A stretch of DNA of 64,000 nt, taken from contig NZ_FQUJ01000004.1 of NCBI RefSeq assembly GCF_900128925.1, positions 124,001 through 188,000 on the forward strand, given 5' to 3'. Source of the DNA: Modicisalibacter ilicicola DSM 19980. GTDB taxonomy: Bacteria; Pseudomonadota; Gammaproteobacteria; Pseudomonadales; Halomonadaceae. A program made the position numbers and the translations under genes. Positions 1 to 8,536 of this stretch are shown one piece after another (within the stretch, counting starts at the first letter, position 1; every line of letters begins with the position of its first letter). The notes under the pieces were generated by a model that was not told where the DNA came from, searched no databases, and saw only the letters and a program-made list of their open reading frames with translations.

Positions 1-2010
1 ATCGGTGGCCGCGACGAGACCATCGCGGTAAGTGCCCACGCCGATGGCGATGCCTGGGTCTGGGACCTGTCGCGCGGCGAGCGACTCGGTGCCTTGCCCG
101 GGGCAGCGCCCATCGCGGGGGTGGCGATCGCCCCCGAGGGCGAGCGCGTGCTGGCGTGGACCCAGCAGAGGACGGCCTTGCTCTGGGAGACGGCGAGTGC
201 CTCGACAGTGATCGACTACGATGGCGGTATCGTGGGCGGAGCGCTGGGCGATCAGGAGCAGCAGGTCGTGCTGTGGCGTCGCGACGGGCGCCTGTGGCTG
301 CCGGCGATGCCCGCCATGCGCCTGGAACCGGCCCCGGGCGGGCGCTGCAGCGGGCGGGCCATCGGCGCGCGTTTTCTCGCCGGCGACCGGTTGCTGGTCT
401 GGAACCATGGCGCCTGTGGCAGCGCGCGGCTCTGGGATCTCGCCACGCGTCAGCCCGTCGGCCCGGTACTGCGTCACCGCAACGAACTCGCCCCGCCCGC
501 CGTCCGGGGCGACCGTATCGTCACCTGGAGCCTCGATCAGGGCCCGGCGCGACTCTGGAACGGCACGACCGGCGCGCTATTGGCAACCTTGCCCGGTCCG
601 GTGCTGGGTTCGCGTTTCGGCGGCGGGGACACGCGGCTGATTACCTGGGGCGGCAACGACGCTAGGCTCTGGTCGAGCGTCACGGGGGAGCCGCTGGGGC
701 TGCCCATGCGCCATCCGGCGATGGTGCGAGGGGCGATGGTCAGCGATGACGGACAGCACCTGATCAGCTGGGACGCCGAGGGCAGTCTGCGTCGATGGCA
801 GGCACCTCCATCGGCACCCGTGGCGAGGATACGCTTACCGGGAGAAGTGCTCGATGCGGTGCTGGAACCCGACGAAGCCCAGGTGCGGCTGGTGACCCTG
901 GATGGCCATGTACGGAGCTGGTCACCTGCCACCGCCGCGCCGCCGGCCTCCCAACGGCTGGACCCGCGTACCGTGCAAGCCTCGTTCGCCCCCCGGGGGC
1001 GACGGCTGTTCACCGCAACCCCCAGCGGCAAGGTGCGTCTGTGGAACCTGGAAGGCAGTGCCTTCGAGTTGCTGGCGGCCCCGGGCGGCGCCCCGGAGGA
1101 GAGTCCCGTGGCGGCGATGGTGTGGAGCCGTGACGCCGACCGCCTGCTGTTCTGGGGCGAGCAAGGTTGCACGGCATGGCTATGGCGGGTCGGCATGGCA
1201 CGCCTCATGCCCGTCGCTCACGACGCCCCCCCGGAGGGAGACGGGGGGTGTCGCCTGCGGGGCGCGGTCTTCGTCGCCGAGGGCTCGCGGTTGCTGACCT
1301 GGGGGGAGGACCGATACCTGCGCTCGTGGGATATTGCCTCGGCCGAGCCCGTGCCCTCGGATCTGCTGGTCACCTCGGCGCTTCTGCGCAGCGTCGAGGT
1401 CGATGCCCGCGGCGAGCGCCTGCTGACGAGCCTGGCCAATGGCGACGTCGTCCTCTCGCGTCTCGACGGAAGCGGTACCGACCTCACCCTGCGACACGCC
1501 GATGTGCAGGGCGCGAGCCTGCATCGTGGCACCCTGCGTATCCTGAGCTGGGGCGGCGACAAGGTGCGCCTCTGGGATGCCGAGACCGGCACCCTGCTCG
1601 CGGCCCTGATACATGAACCAGGCCTCGCCGGCGCAGCCTTTGCCGCAGACGGCGAGCGCGTCATCAGCTGGCAGGCGGATGGTGCCCTGCGGCTCTGGGA
1701 TGCGGCGAGCGGCCAGCCTCTGACCCCGGTGCTGGCCGGCGTGGGCAGTTCCCCTCCTATCGTCGACAGTGATGTCGGAGACGTCACGGGGCGGGTCCTG
1801 ATCGTCCAGGGCGATCAGGCCCGGCTCTGGCAGTGGCCGCCCTTCACGGTACCGCCGGAGCGTCCCGTTCAGCGCCAGATGTTGCTGACCGGCAGCCACC
1901 TGACCGCCCTGGGCGAGGTGGAGGCATTGCCGGCGACGACGTGGCAAAGGCTCGCGGCCGAGCTGGATGGCGCACGCCCGGATGAGGCTAGGGAATCGCT
2001 GAGTAAATAG
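1..2010 (+). CDS. WD40-repeat protein, C-terminal part (5' end outside window)
   Basis: The reading frame is already open at base 1, so the gene begins upstream and only the C-terminal 669 codons are seen. The protein is a chain of WD40-type blades: units of about 40 residues ending in RLWD or close variants (ARLWDLAT, ARLWNGTT, VRLWDAET, LRLWDAAS) recur along almost the whole length. The last 50 residues leave the repeat pattern, a tail common in bacterial STAND/TIR-WD40 proteins. In that family the propeller is the sensing or docking part, with an effector or NTPase domain at the N-terminus, which cannot be seen here. Assigning it as a STAND-type signalling or defence protein is inference; the WD40 call is secure. 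Confidence 0.85.
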   Translation: MGGRDETIAVSAHADGDAWVWDLSRGERLGALPGAAPIAGVAIAPEGERVLAWTQQRTALLWETASASTVIDYDGGIVGGALGDQEQQVVLWRRDGRLWLPAMPAMRLEPAPGGRCSGRAIGARFLAGDRLLVWNHGACGSARLWDLATRQPVGPVLRHRNELAPPAVRGDRIVTWSLDQGPARLWNGTTGALLATLPGPVLGSRFGGGDTRLITWGGNDARLWSSVTGEPLGLPMRHPAMVRGAMVSDDGQHLISWDAEGSLRRWQAPPSAPVARIRLPGEVLDAVLEPDEAQVRLVTLDGHVRSWSPATAAPPASQRLDPRTVQASFAPRGRRLFTATPSGKVRLWNLEGSAFELLAAPGGAPEESPVAAMVWSRDADRLLFWGEQGCTAWLWRVGMARLMPVAHDAPPEGDGGCRLRGAVFVAEGSRLLTWGEDRYLRSWDIASAEPVPSDLLVTSALLRSVEVDARGERLLTSLANGDVVLSRLDGSGTDLTLRHADVQGASLHRGTLRILSWGGDKVRLWDAETGTLLAALIHEPGLAGAAFAADGERVISWQADGALRLWDAASGQPLTPVLAGVGSSPPIVDSDVGDVTGRVLIVQGDQARLWQWPPFTVPPERPVQRQMLLTGSHLTALGEVEALPATTWQRLAAELDGARPDEARESLSK

Positions 2011-2134
2011 CCGAGCGGCATGAAGCGCAAGGCGCCCGGAACGCAGAAGACGAGACATAACATGGGGTTAGGCGAGTCCTCGAGTACCGAGTAACGCAGC
2101 GATTCGTCCGAGTGGGCATTTATGCAGTGGTTCC

Positions 2135-3115
2135 CTAGGGCGACACCCTGACCCGGTTGTCTGACCAGGCGGTGACCCAGCCGCCGGTGGGTGCCCAGGC
2201 ACGGACCTGGAGGCGATGAGCCCCCGGGGACAAGCGTTGATCGAGGTCACGACCATCCCAGCGGCGCGGGTCGATGCTGCGTCCTGCGGCGACGCCGCCC
2301 GGGATGAGCTCCTCGTCGACGAAGAAATACTGCTCGCCGTCGGCAGCCGGCTCCACGCGCAGGAATTCCGCCACGGCCTGGGGGAAGGTCGAGTGGGAGA
2401 AGAAACGGAAGAACGCCTGTTCACCTGCCTGGGGGCGTATTCGGCGTGGCAGGAATGCCACCTCCTCGATGGCCACCGAGCCCACTGCCCGAGGCCCGCA
2501 CCCGAGCGCATTGATCCGGAACGAGGAAGCGGTACGTTCACCGCTCATGTCGGTGGCGGTGATACCGATGGCTGCGGGCTGTTCGCGATCGCCGAAGGCC
2601 TGGGGCAGGCGGAACTGCAGGCGGTGCGTTCCCGTCTCGCCCTCCTCGAAGGGGATGCGCAGCGTGTAGATGTCCGGAACGCCGCGAGCGCTCAGCCGCA
2701 GGGTGAGAAGGATCGGCCGATCATGGGTGAAATCCAGGATGAAGGGCCAGTCCCCGCGTACCATGCCGATGGCGGCAAAGGCGCTGCCGTGGTAGCGGGG
2801 TGCGAATTCGGGGCCTTCCCGGCGCATCCGCTCGAGCACCTCGTCATCGTTCGACTCCGGTGCATTGGCGGCCTGGCTGCGCTGGTATAGCCAGCGGCCC
2901 ACCAGCGTCAGCGCGACCACGCCCGCCACGGCGGCGGGAACCCGCCAGTCGCTGCCATCGCCGCCATCTCCCGGTTCGTGGGACGGCGGCCCGCCCGGCT
3001 CGGACGGGGGCTCCCGGCCGTAGTCGCCATCCTGGTACTGGGCCTGGGCCATCGGCGAAAGGGCAAGCAACATGGTGAGCAGGCAGGCCAGCAGAAGATC
3101 GTGAGGGGCTTTCAC
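2135..3115 (-). CDS. Secreted or membrane-anchored protein of unknown function
   Basis: This 326-aa protein has an N-terminal signal peptide (hydrophobic core LLLACLLTMLLALSP, cut after AQA). A Pro/Gly/Glu/Asp-rich linker follows, then one probable transmembrane helix near residues 57-75 (VPAAVAGVVALTLVGRWLY), and an extracytoplasmic part of about 240 residues that looks beta-rich. The start is GTG, chosen because AGGAGC lies just upstream. It lies 20 bases after the lipoprotein gene at 3136-3621 on the same strand, so the two are probably one operon. I do not recognise the family. An envelope-stress or adhesin-like role is possible but not supported by any motif I can see. Confidence 0.7.
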   Translation of the reverse strand: MKAPHDLLLACLLTMLLALSPMAQAQYQDGDYGREPPSEPGGPPSHEPGDGGDGSDWRVPAAVAGVVALTLVGRWLYQRSQAANAPESNDDEVLERMRREGPEFAPRYHGSAFAAIGMVRGDWPFILDFTHDRPILLTLRLSARGVPDIYTLRIPFEEGETGTHRLQFRLPQAFGDREQPAAIGITATDMSGERTASSFRINALGCGPRAVGSVAIEEVAFLPRRIRPQAGEQAFFRFFSHSTFPQAVAEFLRVEPAADGEQYFFVDEELIPGGVAAGRSIDPRRWDGRDLDQRLSPGAHRLQVRAWAPTGGWVTAWSDNRVRVSP

Positions 3116-3135
3116 TGGCGACGCTCCTTTTCGAG

Positions 3136-3621
3136 TCAGACCGTGGTCCAGGCGTCATCCTCCTGCCGTCGACAGGCCGTGCCATCGGCCTGGCGCAGCT
3201 CGCCATCGACGATCACGTCCATCTGGTAGGCACGGCACTCCTGGCCATCGCGCTGGAAGGTGTTCTGGGGGGTGACGATGAACCGGTTGCCGGTACGCGG
3301 GTTGTGCCAGTCCTGGGACTTGCCGTCCGGCGTGGTGTCGAGCACCGCGTCCATGGCCTTGCGGTCCTCGCAGGTGAAGCGGGTGCCCACCTCGCGACCG
3401 ATGAAGGCGCCCAGGCCGGCACCGATCACCATGGCGGCGGTTCGCCCGGAGCCGTCGCCGACCTGGGAACCGAACAGCCCACCGACGAGAGCGCCGAAAC
3501 CGGTGCTCACGTTGCGACAGGTCTCGGGACTGGACGAGAGGCTCTGGCAGCCGCCGAGCCAGACAAGGCTCAGCATGACTATCGCGACTCTTGCCAGGGC
3601 ACGCCACCGGAATGCGTTCAT
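3136..3621 (-). CDS. Glycine-zipper outer-membrane lipoprotein
   Basis: This 161-aa protein has a lipoprotein signal peptide with lipobox LGGC (Cys at about residue 25). Two glycine-rich hydrophobic segments follow (GFGALVGGLFGSQVG and AMVIGAGLGAFIGREVG), typical of the glycine-zipper 2TM/surface-antigen family. The C-terminal half matches the usual layout of this family, with a soluble domain containing NPRTGNRF and a Cys pair (ECRAYQ and TACRRQ) that could form a disulphide. The family sits in the outer membrane or periplasm, and its members are often annotated as 17 kDa surface antigen. It is the first gene of a two-gene operon with the secreted protein at 2135-3115. Confidence 0.8.
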   Translation of the reverse strand: MNAFRWRALARVAIVMLSLVWLGGCQSLSSSPETCRNVSTGFGALVGGLFGSQVGDGSGRTAAMVIGAGLGAFIGREVGTRFTCEDRKAMDAVLDTTPDGKSQDWHNPRTGNRFIVTPQNTFQRDGQECRAYQMDVIVDGELRQADGTACRRQEDDAWTTV

Positions 3622-3804
3622 GTCGGCCTCTTGCCCAAGGGCGGCGGCAACCTATTTCTTATCCCTACCCATTGCGACATTCCTGATTCCAGTATTGCAC
3701 CGCCGTGGCGATCGCTCCATGTTTCCTGCGATAAGCGGCTATCCTTGAGAGAGCAAGCGGCTCGTCGAGCAGGCAACCTTCACCGGCCGTCGCCGGGAGC
3801 GCCC

Positions 3805-4287
3805 ATGAGAGAAGAACAGGCACCGGCCTTGGCGGACGAGGCCCTGGCGCAACGCCCGGAATGGCAGCGGCTGGAGGATCAGCTGGCCTGGTACGGGCGA
3901 CACAGCCGGCAATGCCAGCGCTGGCACAAGCGCCTGCGGCTGATGCAGGTCACCTTCGCCGCCGCCATCCCGGTGATCGCCGTCGCGGACCTGCCACTGT
4001 CCCGCTGGTTGACTGCCGCCCTGGGTGCCCTGATCGCCGTGCTCGAGGCCGCCGAGCAGATCAACCAGTTCGGCCCGCACTGGATCCAGTACCGCGCCAC
4101 CGCCGAACGTCTGAAACACGAGAAGTTCCTGATGCTCGCCGCCGCCGGTCAGTACCGGGGGCTGGACCGCACGGAGGCCTTGAGGCTGCTGGCCGAGCGG
4201 GTGGAAGAGCACGTTTCGCAGGAACATGCCCGTTGGGTACGGGTGACGGAGGAGAGCCGCGCCGCCTCGGAAGCGAGTCAGGACTAA
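3805..4287 (+). CDS. DUF4231 (SLATT-like) two-helix membrane protein
   Basis: This 160-aa protein has an N-terminal helix, then two adjacent hydrophobic helices (VTFAAAIPVIAVADL and LTAALGALIAVLEAA, about residues 52-88), then a long charged helix with WIQYRATAERLKHEKFL. This arrangement is that of the DUF4231 family. The related SLATT proteins are two-TM, pore-like effectors found beside nucleotide-sensing or defence genes. The frame stays open upstream to 3304, but that part is antisense to the lipoprotein gene. The ATG at 3805 gives a product of normal family length. It converges on, and overlaps by 4 bases, the minus-strand gene at 4284. The effector role is a family-based inference. Confidence 0.7.
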   Translation: MREEQAPALADEALAQRPEWQRLEDQLAWYGRHSRQCQRWHKRLRLMQVTFAAAIPVIAVADLPLSRWLTAALGALIAVLEAAEQINQFGPHWIQYRATAERLKHEKFLMLAAAGQYRGLDRTEALRLLAERVEEHVSQEHARWVRVTEESRAASEASQD

Positions 4288-5675
4288 TCCGGTAGGGATC
4301 GTTGCAGGATGGCCTTCGCCGCCGCCAGGCCGCGGGTGGTGACGGTGGCGGGCGTCGCCAGCCAGCCTTCGAGCAATTCGGTGGCGATCTCCCGGCGCTC
4401 GCAGGCGATATCGCCGGGGATGAGATGGCCCAGTACCCAATGGTTGTGGGCGATGCGGGTATCCCGGGCCCGGGGGGCGACCTCGGGGTCGGCCTCGGCG
4501 AACAGGGGCAGGGCACGGGTAAGATCGCTGGGCTCATTGAGCAGCTCCGCGGTGATGGCCGGTTGCTGCTGGCGTTCCCACCACCGCCGTGCCCGGGCCG
4601 GATGGTGGCCGAAACGTTCTCGAAACGCTGCGTTGAAGGGGCTGAGAAACGGCCAGTCACCGCCGCGGACGATGCGTTCGACGATCTCCCGGGTGCTGGC
4701 GCGATCCCCCCGATGTTCGGGATCGTAGAGCACCCGGTCCCTGACCGCGTCGTGGATCGGGCTGGTGGCATCCGTGGTCAGCCGAGTATGCGGCCCGAGG
4801 GCCAGTGCCGCCACGGGCAGCAGGGCGGGGGCGCCCAGGCCCAGGCAATGGAAACGTGCCAGACGACGCGAGCGATCGCGCCAGCCGTCGGCGAGGCCGC
4901 GCAATACCTGGGCCAGGCGCACGTAGCGGCGTGGCACGGGGCGAGCGAGGCGCCAGGTAGCATGGCCCATCACATAGAAATCGGTGGCATTCAGATCCCG
5001 AGTGACGGCAGCCATGCCCAGGGCTGCCGACTCGACACCGGCCTCGGCGGCCAGGCGCCCGGCGGCCCGGGCGGTGTTGTAGTCCATGGCGCTCAGCACC
5101 GCGTAGACCTGCCGCCCGTCACAGCGCGTGTCCTCGACCACGCGCCGCCATAGTCGCAGACTGCGCCGATTACGGGTGACGAAGCGCGCCACCGGCCAGC
5201 CGGTGGTCTCGCGTTCCAGATCCAGGGCCATCAGGCAGGCGGTGGCGAAGTCCTCCTGGGCGATGATCGCGGTGGGATTCATGGATAGCTGGGCGTCCAG
5301 CAGGGCGGCGCCATCCAGTGCCTGGGAACGGGCGGTGCAATGGTCCAGCACCTCCTCCGCCAGGGCATCCGCGGCACCGCGTAGCGTTTCGGGGATATCG
5401 CGCCCCCGGGGCACCCGCCCCAGGCGACGACGCAGCGTCTTGACCTCCTGGGCCACTTGCCGGGCGGGAGGGCGAAAGCGTTCGATCGTCTCGTCGATCA
5501 ATGCCTTGGTGCCGTTGTCGGCGAACAGCGGCAATCCTCTCTCGCGAACCCCGATTGCCGCATCCAGCAGGGCCGGGGTGATGCGATGGCTGGAGAGCAG
5601 ATAGCCCTGGGGATCGATGCCCTGGGCGGCGAAGGCGTCTAGGGTCTGGGGGCGCAGGTTGGCGATGAATTGCAT
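4284..5675 (-). CDS. Possible TIM-barrel protein related to tRNA-guanine transglycosylase/DpdA
   Basis: This 463-aa protein is the third gene of a minus-strand trio with 11-base gaps. Visible landmarks are LPLFADNGTKALID near residue 49, TDFYVMGHATWRLARP near 228, FHCLGLGAPALLPVAAL near 270 and a TTDATSPIHDAV segment near 301. The order (an FADNG-like loop, then a GLG loop, then a D/S-P motif) resembles queuine or deazaguanine tRNA/DNA transglycosylase barrels, including DpdA-like enzymes. This is inference from motif style only. No TGT zinc site (CxCxxC) is visible, and no deazaguanine synthesis or Dpd partner genes are in the window. Treat it as an uncharacterised enzyme. Confidence 0.5.
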   Translation of the reverse strand: MQFIANLRPQTLDAFAAQGIDPQGYLLSSHRITPALLDAAIGVRERGLPLFADNGTKALIDETIERFRPPARQVAQEVKTLRRRLGRVPRGRDIPETLRGAADALAEEVLDHCTARSQALDGAALLDAQLSMNPTAIIAQEDFATACLMALDLERETTGWPVARFVTRNRRSLRLWRRVVEDTRCDGRQVYAVLSAMDYNTARAAGRLAAEAGVESAALGMAAVTRDLNATDFYVMGHATWRLARPVPRRYVRLAQVLRGLADGWRDRSRRLARFHCLGLGAPALLPVAALALGPHTRLTTDATSPIHDAVRDRVLYDPEHRGDRASTREIVERIVRGGDWPFLSPFNAAFRERFGHHPARARRWWERQQQPAITAELLNEPSDLTRALPLFAEADPEVAPRARDTRIAHNHWVLGHLIPGDIACERREIATELLEGWLATPATVTTRGLAAAKAILQRSLPD

Positions 5676-5686
5676 GTGACGACCCG

Positions 5687-6043
5687 TCAGGCAAACGGGA
5701 GGCTGTCATGCAACTTGTGCAGGCAGGCCTCGTAGGCTTCCTGCTGCGCTTCCGCCGCCGCGATGGCGGCATCGCAGGCCTGTCCAAGGCTTTCATAAAG
5801 GTTCCAGGCACTGATGAGGTCCTGATCGTTTAAACACTCCTCGTACTGGTGCTGGTCCATGGGATCCACAAGTGGATCGCCTAATTCGGGTTCGCTGGAA
5901 GGAGGTTCGGGGCAGTCCAGTTGTTCTTTGATATCCTCCCACTCCTCCCGCGCCTGCTCCGCCAGATCGCAGATGTTATCGGCCTCGTCCCACTTGGCCT
6001 CGAAGAGATCCAGCTCGGTTTGGCATCCGTCCTCGACTGGCAT
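5687..6043 (-). CDS. Small acidic helical protein, unknown
   Basis: This 118-aa protein is very acidic, and several Cys are spaced through mostly helical segments (DGCQTELDLFEAKWDEADNI near the start, AACDAAIAAAEAQQEAYE-like helix near the end). There is no signal peptide. It lies between the 514-aa and 463-aa genes with about 11 bases on either side, so translation of the three is probably linked. I do not recognise the family. Its size, charge and position would suit an adaptor or chaperone for one of its neighbours, but nothing in the sequence proves that. Confidence 0.6.
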   Translation of the reverse strand: MPVEDGCQTELDLFEAKWDEADNICDLAEQAREEWEDIKEQLDCPEPPSSEPELGDPLVDPMDQHQYEECLNDQDLISAWNLYESLGQACDAAIAAAEAQQEAYEACLHKLHDSLPFA

Positions 6044-6054
6044 GGGAAAACCTC

Positions 6055-7599
6055 CTAGCGCCGTATCAGCGGTGTGAACAACAGTTCTCCGGCGCCGAAC
6101 AGGCCTTGCTCATTGCCGTGGGGCCCCAGGGACCAGGCGAGGTTTGCACCGTTGCGCCAGGGCTGGAACCAGCGTTCCGCAAGCCGCAGGAAAGCGATCT
6201 TCCAGCTCGATCTGGCCAGTTCAGCCAGGGAGAGCGCGTCGATCTCGACCACGGGGCGCCCCGGGAGGAGCGCCGATTCGGCATGGAAGACGCCGCTGAG
6301 TCGGCAGAAGGCATCCCGGGTGATTCCCGCATGGGGCAGATGGGCAAAGACCGCCACCGCATCCGCGCGGGCACCGCTGGAAGGATCGAGCAGCACCAGG
6401 TGGCCGATCAGCTTGCCGTCCGCCTGACGGCTGGCCTCCACGGCGGCGACGACACCCTCGATCTCGACGAAGGCGTCCTCGAGGCTGGCATCCAGCGCCT
6501 TGAGCTCGGTGTTCTTGCCGTCCGGCAGGTCACTCGCGAAAGGCAGGGCGTCGGTTCGCTTCACGAACATGGCGATATCCTCCGTCGGCTGCGGCCCAAG
6601 TACCGCCAGCGCCAATCGATAGGCGGCGCAGTGGCTGGCGATGGCTTCCCGGGTCAGGGCGCCGGCGTCCACGGCAAGGCTGCCGAAGCGCTCCGCCGTG
6701 GTGTTCTTTCCCTGCTCGCGAAGTTGCAACGTCAGCTGTCGCAGCAGGGCCTGCAGGCCCACGAACGCCGGCAGGCGGCGTTCGATGCTTCCGGCAAGCG
6801 CCAGGGCGGCATCCGCGATACCATCCTGCGAAAACCGTGTTACCAAGGCGGCATACAAGTCTCGTTGGCCTTGTTCCAGATCATCTGCGAACACGGCTAT
6901 CCGATGCTTGATTGCTTCATGCAGATCCGCCTTGAATTCCCGCTCCGGGAGGGCAGCCAAGGTGAGATTGAACTGCGCGTGCACCTCGGCCAATAGCCCG
7001 CGGCATAGACACGCCAAAACGAAAGAGGCCCGAGGTTCGAGTGTCTTGGCAAGCGCATCGCCGGGCTTGGGCGAGTAGGGTTCGAGCAGAGAAACGCCTT
7101 TGGTCTTGCCCCGGGCGAGCTTGTCGAGGGAATCGTCGATATCCAGCCGCTCACCGGGCTGGGTGGTGACCGCGGCGTGCACCTTGGCGAGGGTCTCCGG
7201 CGACAGGGGCGGCCGTTTTGCCAGCAGCGCCTCGAGCCGTGCCCGAGGGTCGCTTTTCGCCAGCGTCTCGCCCAGGGATTCGGCGAAAGCATCACGCCGA
7301 TCGCTCTTGGCGACAGTCGCAAGCAGTCCTGCGAAGATATCGGTGGTCCGAGCCTGGCGTGCTTCGAGGCGGGAAGCCTGAATCGCCTCGCCCTGCAACT
7401 GGCGAAACGCGGCGTAACCGGTTCCCAGGCAATGCCCGGCATTCTTGGCAAGTGCCTGCCAGTCGTGATCGATCACCGGCTGGGGCAGCGCCGAGATTGT
7501 CTCGAAGAGGGCGCGAACCGGCATACGCGAGGCGCGCGGCTCAAGTAGCGCATCGAGTCGCGGGTCAAGCCCTCGGGAAACCTCCACTTCTGCGGCCAT
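6055..7599 (-). CDS. Unknown 514-aa protein, first gene of a three-gene operon
   Basis: This is a mostly helical, soluble protein with no signal peptide or membrane helix that I can see. The centre is rich in Ala/Leu/Glu helices. The last 130 residues look like a mixed alpha/beta domain (KLIGHLVLLDPSSGARADAV, then VVEIDALSLAELARSSWK). The ATG at 7599 is taken as the start and no longer upstream frame is evident. The gene heads an operon with the 118-aa and 463-aa genes. I do not recognise the family, and no catalytic motif stands out. Confidence 0.6.
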   Translation of the reverse strand: MAAEVEVSRGLDPRLDALLEPRASRMPVRALFETISALPQPVIDHDWQALAKNAGHCLGTGYAAFRQLQGEAIQASRLEARQARTTDIFAGLLATVAKSDRRDAFAESLGETLAKSDPRARLEALLAKRPPLSPETLAKVHAAVTTQPGERLDIDDSLDKLARGKTKGVSLLEPYSPKPGDALAKTLEPRASFVLACLCRGLLAEVHAQFNLTLAALPEREFKADLHEAIKHRIAVFADDLEQGQRDLYAALVTRFSQDGIADAALALAGSIERRLPAFVGLQALLRQLTLQLREQGKNTTAERFGSLAVDAGALTREAIASHCAAYRLALAVLGPQPTEDIAMFVKRTDALPFASDLPDGKNTELKALDASLEDAFVEIEGVVAAVEASRQADGKLIGHLVLLDPSSGARADAVAVFAHLPHAGITRDAFCRLSGVFHAESALLPGRPVVEIDALSLAELARSSWKIAFLRLAERWFQPWRNGANLAWSLGPHGNEQGLFGAGELLFTPLIRR

Positions 7600-7605
7600 G
7601 ACTGC

Positions 7606-8051
7606 CTACTCAATAAGCGGTCGAAATCGCGGATCAGGCCTATTGACTACAGTATAGGCAAGGAAGGCCAGGACCGAGCGGGTTTATTGCACGTCACCAG
7701 AGTGAGATCGTGGATCAAGGCAGTCGCTGCAATCTGTTTGTCCAGTGCATTTTCAGGGTGCGGCACTCGCAATCTTCCCCAGATGCGCGCTCCTTCCAGG
7801 CCAAATGCGATTATGTTGTCCGCATGTTGCTCCAAAACGGTCTGCAACCAGGACCCCAGCCGCTCGGCCTGTATCGAGTCGTCGCGACGGTGGATCAGAT
7901 CGATTCCTCGTTGCAGTTCGCCCACCATGATTGCACTGAGATAAACGCTGGCCTGCTGTTCGATCAACTGTTTGAAAAAGCGCAACACGCCTGCATCGGC
8001 GCGCGGTCCTTTACGCAGCTCGCTAATGACGTTGATATCGAGCAGCTACAT
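7606..8051 (-). pseudogene. vapC-type PIN-domain toxin, inactivated
   Basis: The reading on the minus strand begins ATG TAG CTG CTC GAT ATC AAC. Intact VapC proteins start MYLLDTNVISE, so a TAG replaces the Tyr codon at position 2 (8046-8048). The rest follows the PIN pattern: DINVISELRKG (first catalytic Asp), then SAIMVGELQRGI, then ENALDKQIAATALIHDLTLV (later acidic residues). After LVTCN the frame is lost near 7683; the expected C-terminal TVVN continues one frame over to a stop at 7606. With a nonsense and a frameshift lesion the toxin is almost certainly dead. Starts downstream of the TAG (GTG or TTG near 7990) would lose the first catalytic Asp. Confidence 0.75.
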
Positions 8052-8114
8052 CAATCGAGGGCTCTTGGCGAAATCTCATCCTCTATGCCGCCTCAAGAAG
8101 CCGATCGATCCTGA

Positions 8115-8133
8115 ATGATAGCATTGCTATCAT
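8115..8133. promoter_or_regulatory. Perfect palindrome, probable toxin-antitoxin operator
   Basis: ATGATAGCA-T-TGCTATCAT is a 9-bp perfect inverted repeat around one base. It lies just upstream of the vapC remnant. Autoregulating antitoxins typically bind such sites. Between the palindrome and the vapC start only about 60 bases remain, including a short open stretch ending DRLLEAA-stop that may be the tail of the deleted antitoxin. Confidence 0.5.
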
Positions 8134-8143
8134 TTCGTACAGG

Positions 8144-8368
8144 TCAGTCGGCCCCAGTCATGGCGCGCCTGATCCAGGGCAGGCAGATCGCCAGCAGCAA
8201 GGCGGCCACCCAGCCGATGGTGACCATGGCGATGAAGTAGCCCACTTCGGTCTTTTGGGTATAGAGGGCACCCATCTTGCCGTCGCCACTGCCCAGCGCC
8301 ACGCAGCTGAGGTCGAGGGTCACGCCCTGAATGCCGGGGAAAATGGCCAGCGCGATATGGCCAAGCAT
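8144..8368 (-). CDS. Small one-helix membrane protein, unknown
   Basis: This 74-aa protein has a clear hydrophobic helix near residues 44-66 (YFIAMVTIGWVAALLLAICL) followed by IRR, which suggests a single membrane span. The N-terminal part is mildly hydrophobic (ALAIFPGIQGVTLDL). No family is recognised. It stands alone between the toxin remnant and a lipoprotein gene, and it has no strong Shine-Dalgarno sequence, so the call is moderate. Confidence 0.4.
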   Translation of the reverse strand: MLGHIALAIFPGIQGVTLDLSCVALGSGDGKMGALYTQKTEVGYFIAMVTIGWVAALLLAICLPWIRRAMTGAD

Positions 8369-8452
8369 GACGGGTGTCTAGAGTACCCGGGGCGATTCAA
8401 ACACCTCGTTAGCATGGATGGTAAGGAATGCCTGGCCAATATCTTCCTCTAT

Positions 8453-8494
8453 TGGTTCCATCAAGTATTGCTCTAAAGCAACTTGATGGAACCA
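8453..8494. terminator. Long perfect hairpin between two minus-strand genes
   Basis: TGGTTCCATCAAGT (8453-8466) pairs perfectly with ACTTGATGGAACCA (8481-8494). An inner TTGCT/AGCAA can extend the stem. It lies 40 bases beyond the stop of the lipoprotein gene at 8537-8929, so it may end that transcript. There is no T-tract, so a different role or a small repeat remnant is possible. Confidence 0.4.
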
Positions 8495-8536
8495 GGCGTT
8501 CACACGATTACTTGAAAGATGCTGGTAGGCAAGCCG

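Noticed and set aside
1180-2058. Long antisense frame across the WD40 gene
   Set aside because: It mirrors the GC-rich WD40 gene; composition is Arg/Gly/Ala-rich with no ribosome site or domain.
3304-3804. Longer start of the DUF4231 gene
   Set aside because: The extra part is antisense to the lipoprotein gene and lacks family similarity.
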